From Pseudothioclava arenosa (GTDB lineage: Bacteria > Pseudomonadota > Alphaproteobacteria > Rhodobacterales > Rhodobacteraceae), in contig NZ_NTJD01000002.1 of the NCBI RefSeq assembly GCF_002358085.1, positions 1-64,000 on the forward strand: 64,000 bases of DNA. Direction: 5' to 3'. The stretch's first letter is position 1, and every line of letters begins with the position of its first letter. A model generated the notes under the pieces. It did not search any database and was not told where the DNA came from. It saw only the letters and a program-made list of their open reading frames with translations. This document shows, in pieces, positions 61,637-64,000 of the stretch. Both the position numbers and the translations under genes were made by a program.

Positions 61637-62248
61637 ATGAAACGCGGCTTTCCGATAGCGACCCGTGGCATGCGGGTGGGGCTTCTGGGCGGGTCTTTCG
61701 ATCCGGCCCATGAAGGTCATGCGCATATTACCCGCGCGGCGCTCAAGGCCTTCGGCCTCGATCGGATCTGGTGGCTCGTGAGCCCCGGCAATCCGCTCAA
61801 GTCCGAAGGGCCGGCCTCGATCGAACGGCGTATGGCCGAGGCGCGCCGGATCATGCCCGATCCCCGCGTCGAGGTGACCGATCTCGAATGCGCGCTGGGC
61901 ACGCGTTACACAGCGGCGACACTGGAGCGGCTCAAGGCGCTTTATCCCGGGGTCCAGTTCGTCTGGCTGATGGGCGGCGACAACCTCGTGCAATTCGATC
62001 GCTGGGATCGCTGGCAGGATATTCTTGGCATGGTGCCGGTCGGGGTGATCGCCCGCCCCGGGGCTCGGATGCGGGCGCGCCGGGCACGGGCCGCGCGGAT
62101 CTTCCGCGCCGCGCAGCTGCCTCGGAGCATGGCGCGTGCGCTGGCCGATGCGCCGCCGCCAGCCTGGTGCTTTCTCGATGTGCCGCTGAACGATCTGTCG
62201 TCGTCGGAGTTGCGCGCACGCGGGCAGTGGAAGCGTTCGGACCCTTGA
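61637..62248 (+). CDS. nadD: Nicotinate-nucleotide adenylyltransferase
   Basis: A 203-residue nucleotidyltransferase. The adenylate-binding [11 protein letters not shown] is near residue 20, [13 protein letters not shown] near 115 and the phosphate-binding SSSELRAR near the C-terminus. It makes deamido-NAD from nicotinate mononucleotide. The usual alphaproteobacterial length. Confidence 0.9.
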   Translation: MKRGFPIATRGMRVGLLGGSFDPAHEGHAHITRAALKAFGLDRIWWLVSPGNPLKSEGPASIERRMAEARRIMPDPRVEVTDLECALGTRYTAATLERLKALYPGVQFVWLMGGDNLVQFDRWDRWQDILGMVPVGVIARPGARMRARRARAARIFRAAQLPRSMARALADAPPPAWCFLDVPLNDLSSSELRARGQWKRSDP

Positions 62249-62295
62249 GCCCCCGCGGGCGCCGCGTTACGCTTTGGCCAAAGCCGGAGGGCGGC

Positions 62296-63735
62296 ATGAG
62301 GATTTCCAGACGCAACGTGATTTCTGGGCTCGGCGGGATGACCGTCGCGCCGCTCGCCGCTGTGGTTCCGGCGCGGGCGCAACAGGGCGCCTCCGTGCGC
62401 GAACTGCTGAAGGCGGCGGCCTTGGGCGGAGACATCGGCTACGCGGTGACGGATCTGCGCAGCGGTCGTGTGCTAGAGGCGTTTAATGCGCAGAAGGCGC
62501 TGCCTGCGGCCTCGACGACCAAGGCGATAACCTCGCTTTACGCGCTCGAGCATCTGGGCGGCGGCTATCGGTTTGCGACGCGGCTGATTGCGACGGGACC
62601 GGTGCGCGGCGGCGTGCTTCAGGGCGATCTGGTGCTGGCGGGCGGGGCGGACCCGACGCTTTCGACCGACGATCTGGGTGACATGGCGGCGGCGCTGGTG
62701 CGCGGCGGTGTGCGCGGGATCACGGGGCGGTTTCTGGTTTGGGCGGGGGCGATTCCGCGCAGCGACGAGATCGCCGGGGATCAGCCCATCCATGTCGGCT
62801 ATAACCCCGCGGTGGCCGGCATCATCCTGAATTACAACCGTGTCCATTTCGCCTGGAAGCGCGCGGGTGGCGGCTATCAGTTGGCGATGGAGGCGCTGGG
62901 CGAGCGGTACCGCCCGCAGGCCTACACGGCGGCGGCGAAGCTCGTGAACCGGCGCGCGCCGGTCTACAGCTATCGCAGCGAGGGCGGCAAAGAGGTGTGG
63001 TCGGTCGCGGCGGGGGCGCTGGGCAAGGCGGGCAGCCGCTGGTTGCCGGTGCGCGATCCGGCGGCCTATGCGGGAGACGTGTTCCAGACGCTCGCACGCG
63101 CGCAGGGCCTTGCGCTGCCCGCGCCGCGTGAGGTGCGGGACCTGCCTGCGGGTGAGGTTTTGTATTTTCGCCAGAGCGAGGCGCTGCCCGGCCTGCTGCG
63201 CGCGATGATGAAATACTCGACCAATATCACCGCCGAAGCGGTGGGCATGACCACATCGGTGCGGCGCGGGGCGGATGCGCGGATGGGGCGCTCGGGCGTC
63301 GCGATGAGCGCGTGGCTTGAGGCACGGGTGGGCGTCAAAAGCGCGCGCTTCGTCGATCATTCGGGGCTGAACACCGGGTCGCGGATCTCGGCGGGCGATA
63401 TGGCGCAGGCCATGGGCGCATTGGGGGCGCCGATGGGGCTGCGCGGGCTGATGAAGCCTTTTGATATGCGCGATGGCGAGGGGCGCAAGGTCAAGGGCCA
63501 CCCGCTCAGGGTCGATGCCAAGACCGGGACGCTGGATTACGTCTCGACGCTGGCGGGCTACATGACGGCGCCGTCGGGGCGCGAGCTGGGATTCGCGATC
63601 TTCACCGGCGATCTGGCGCGGCGCGCGCGGGAAAAGGCCGCAGACGGGGAGGGCGGAGCCTCGAAAGGCTGGATCCGCCGCTCCAAGGTGTTGCAGAGCC
63701 GGTTGCTGGAACGCTGGGGCGCGCTTTACGGCTGA
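62296..63735 (+). CDS. dacB: PBP4-type D-alanyl-D-alanine carboxypeptidase/endopeptidase
   Basis: A 479-residue penicillin-binding protein of the PBP4 type. A twin-arginine-like signal (SRRNVISG, residues 4-11) starts it. SxxK is STTK (73-76), SxN is in YSTN and KTG in AKTGTLD. The ATG at 62296 follows GGAGGG; the longer upstream frame lies in nadD. Trims peptidoglycan in the periplasm. Confidence 0.88.
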   Translation: MRISRRNVISGLGGMTVAPLAAVVPARAQQGASVRELLKAAALGGDIGYAVTDLRSGRVLEAFNAQKALPAASTTKAITSLYALEHLGGGYRFATRLIATGPVRGGVLQGDLVLAGGADPTLSTDDLGDMAAALVRGGVRGITGRFLVWAGAIPRSDEIAGDQPIHVGYNPAVAGIILNYNRVHFAWKRAGGGYQLAMEALGERYRPQAYTAAAKLVNRRAPVYSYRSEGGKEVWSVAAGALGKAGSRWLPVRDPAAYAGDVFQTLARAQGLALPAPREVRDLPAGEVLYFRQSEALPGLLRAMMKYSTNITAEAVGMTTSVRRGADARMGRSGVAMSAWLEARVGVKSARFVDHSGLNTGSRISAGDMAQAMGALGAPMGLRGLMKPFDMRDGEGRKVKGHPLRVDAKTGTLDYVSTLAGYMTAPSGRELGFAIFTGDLARRAREKAADGEGGASKGWIRRSKVLQSRLLERWGALYG

Positions 63736-64000
63736 TCAGCTGGTCATGTGGCGGACGCGCGCGCTCCATTCGATGGCGACCGAGTGCAGCCGGTCGATCG
63801 ACAACTCGCCGCGGATTTCTTCCAGCATGCGCAGCTCGGGCTGATGCAGGATACCGTCGGCCGCGGCCACGTCGCAGGCGAGCGCATAGGCGGTTTCCCA
63901 GAGCTTTTCGGGCAGCCCTTCGCGCACGAGACCGAAGAGTGCATCAAGCCCGTCTTCCTCGGTGAACAGCGAATAGACGGTCTGCGCGACGGTCGGGATG
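63736..64000 (-). CDS. TerB-family-like protein, partial (5' end beyond window)
   Basis: An 87-residue C-terminal part, open to the window end on the minus strand. LWETAYALACDVAAADGILHQPELRMLEEIRGELSID-type sequence is the helical metal-binding TerB (tellurite resistance) pattern, with acidic residues in AAADG and QPEL. It is convergent with dacB and starts beyond the window. Confidence 0.7.
   Translation of the reverse strand, partial: IPTVAQTVYSLFTEEDGLDALFGLVREGLPEKLWETAYALACDVAAADGILHQPELRMLEEIRGELSIDRLHSVAIEWSARVRHMTS

Noticed and set aside
1-64000. CRISPR array, phage genes or toxin-antitoxin modules
   Set aside because: No regularly spaced repeats, phage structural genes or recognisable toxin-antitoxin pairs were seen.

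Overview
The window is 64 kb of high-GC chromosomal or large-replicon DNA. It very probably comes from a Rhodobacteraceae/Paracoccaceae-type alphaproteobacterium. Supporting signs are the bioMNY biotin ECF transporter, DUF3572, DUF983 and DUF4153 proteins, a PleD-like diguanylate cyclase, an H-NOX/HNOBA-GGDEF pair, and many ATGA/GTGA start-stop overlaps. No rRNA, complete tRNA or CRISPR was seen.

Region 1 (1-17,690) looks like an acquired metabolic island. It opens with a fragment of an IS3-family transposase and closes with a frameshifted IS6-family element followed by a tRNA-3'-end-like hairpin. To the eye its GC is lower than the rest. It carries a TctDE-type two-component system, a tripartite tricarboxylate transporter (TctC plus a fused TctA-TctB protein), a PrpF/GalD-type isomerase, a D-2-hydroxyacid dehydrogenase, an AbrB-family membrane protein, a GntR/FCD regulator with a palindromic operator, tricarballylate dehydrogenase tcuA and its electron carrier tcuB. 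An opposite-strand operon follows: two ATP-citrate-lyase-like subunits and a YciA-type thioesterase. Together they suggest uptake of a C6 tricarboxylate (tricarballylate, aconitate or citrate), oxidation or isomerisation, then CoA-dependent activation and cleavage. The large lyase-like subunit differs from ordinary ATP-citrate lyase at a catalytic position.

Region 2 (17.9-22.4 kb) holds bioMNY with a strong terminator, an AraC-type regulator and a zinc alcohol dehydrogenase. Region 3 (22.4-29.7 kb) is a minus-strand five-gene operon (OsmC, flavin monooxygenase-like protein, OsmC, cysteine synthase-glutaredoxin fusion, PLP decarboxylase). It is divergent from a winged-helix/TPR regulator whose DNA-binding domain is frameshifted by a precise 7-bp tandem duplication. 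Region 4 (29.7-33.8 kb) has a PAS-LuxR regulator divergent from a thiolase/acyl-CoA ligase/SDR operon.

Region 5 (33.9-42.8 kb) is a compact nine-gene operon: ABC importer, OsmC, acyl-CoA-dehydrogenase-fold enzyme, rhodanese, cyanase, ferredoxin reductase and ferredoxin. A TetR regulator is divergent, and a TetR-type operator lies at the operon head. It looks like a system for a nitrogen/sulfur compound that releases cyanate, cyanide or thiocyanate.

Region 6 (42.8-64 kb) is mostly core: mnmH/selU-selD, manC and phosphomannomutase, msrB, aldo/keto reductase, small lipoproteins, Nudix, an EF-hand protein, an ECF sigma factor with partner membrane proteins, a PleD-like cyclase, a degenerate H-NOX protein separated from its HNOBA-GGDEF partner by a 13-G tract, nadD, a PBP4-type carboxypeptidase and a partial TerB-like gene.

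Most striking are the G13 tract at the H-NOX/GGDEF junction, the 7-bp duplication in the TPR regulator, the cyanase-rhodanese operon, and the unusual ATP-citrate-lyase-like pair in the tricarboxylate island.
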